NCBI GenBank assembly: GCA_945835865.1
Contig: CAMAJQ010000020.1
Coordinates: 1 to 8,143, forward strand
Direction of reading: 5' to 3'
Length of the DNA: 8,143 nt
From: an uncultured Clostridia bacterium
GTDB taxonomy: Bacteria > Bacillota > Clostridia > Christensenellales > Borkfalkiaceae
In this document: positions 6,015 to 8,143 of the stretch, in pieces
Layout of the letters: each line of letters begins with the position of its first letter
How positions within the stretch are numbered: position 1 is the stretch's first letter
The notes under the pieces: generated by a model
What the model saw: the letters and a program-made list of their open reading frames with translations, nothing else
Databases searched by the model: none
What the model was told of the DNA's origin: nothing
Position numbers and translations under genes: made by a program

Positions 6015-6048
6015 AGGGTCTGTTCCGGGCGTCCCGCCCAAAGACCTT
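6015..6048 (-). other. Leader hairpin at the predicted 5' end of yajC mRNA
   Basis: Two nested inverted repeats are visible. An inner 5-bp stem pairs 6027-6031 with 6035-6039 around a 3-base loop. An outer stem pairs 6015-6021 with 6042-6048, with one G-U pair. The structure begins at about the predicted transcription start and ends upstream of the yajC ribosome binding site (GGAG at 6005-6002). No T-run follows it, so it is not an intrinsic terminator. A 5'-end mRNA-stabilising hairpin is one possibility. Confidence 0.4.
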
Positions 6049-6055
6049 TTCTACA

Positions 6056-6084
6056 ATAATAAATTTTTTTTCGGGAAAAAGCAA
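6056..6084 (-). promoter_or_regulatory. Putative sigma-A promoter for yajC
   Basis: On the minus strand a TTGCTT box (6084-6079) is separated by exactly 17 bp from a TATTAT box (6061-6056). The spacer contains an A8 run. Transcription would begin near 6049, giving an untranslated leader of about 56 nt before yajC. The boxes differ from consensus at two positions in the -35 and one in the -10. It lies in the 133-bp gap between tgt and yajC and would let yajC be expressed apart from queA-tgt. The assignment rests on sequence only. Confidence 0.55.
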
Positions 6085-6125
6085 CCGTTTGAAAGAGAAT
6101 TGAGGAAAAATTATGTCGCTTTCAC

Positions 6126-8143
<2,018 letters not shown>

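Overview
The window reads as an ordinary bacterial chromosomal segment from a Firmicutes-type (probably clostridial) organism. All seven protein genes lie on the minus strand, so transcription runs from right to left. The order queA - tgt - yajC - TIGR04086-type membrane protein - secD - secF - recJ matches the Bacillus/Clostridium neighbourhood as I remember it (B. subtilis: queA-tgt-yajC-yrzE-...-secDF-...-recJ-apt-relA). Separate secD and secF genes, instead of one fused secDF, favour Clostridia over Bacillus. Coding regions are moderately GC-rich and promoter regions are AT-rich. No mobile element, CRISPR array, tRNA or rRNA was recognised.

Layout, in transcription order. (1) 8143-7271: queA, missing its N-terminus at the right edge. 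After 20 bp comes tgt (7250-6126). These are two consecutive steps of queuosine tRNA modification. (2) 6125-5993: a spacer with a sigma-A-like promoter (TTGCTT-17-TATTAT) and a leader hairpin, then yajC (5992-5486), a small membrane partner of the Sec translocon with an acidic, internally repeated tail. (3) 5485-5356: a leader able to form a long hairpin that covers the ribosome binding site of the next gene, a four-helix membrane protein (5355-4957). This unit ends at a strong intrinsic terminator (4869-4835). (4) 4834-4663: the control region of secDF, with a near-consensus promoter (TTGACT-17-TATAAT), a perfect 8+1+8 palindrome next to the -35 box, and a leader hairpin. Then secD (4662-3385) and secF (3392-2256) overlap by 8 bp. 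(5) 2255-2137: an intrinsic terminator only 11 bp from the recJ start codon. recJ (2136 to the left edge) runs off the window with 712 codons visible.

Functionally, the segment joins tRNA modification (QueA, Tgt), protein export (YajC, SecD, SecF, all accessory to SecYEG) and recombinational repair (RecJ). I see no clear new multi-gene system. The points of interest are regulatory and at residue level: the hairpin over a ribosome binding site, the terminator placed directly in front of recJ, the palindrome abutting the secD promoter, an Ala where SecF normally has a charged Asp in a membrane helix, and a slippery A5G8 run inside recJ. All motif and pairing statements come from reading by eye; no searches or folding programs were run.
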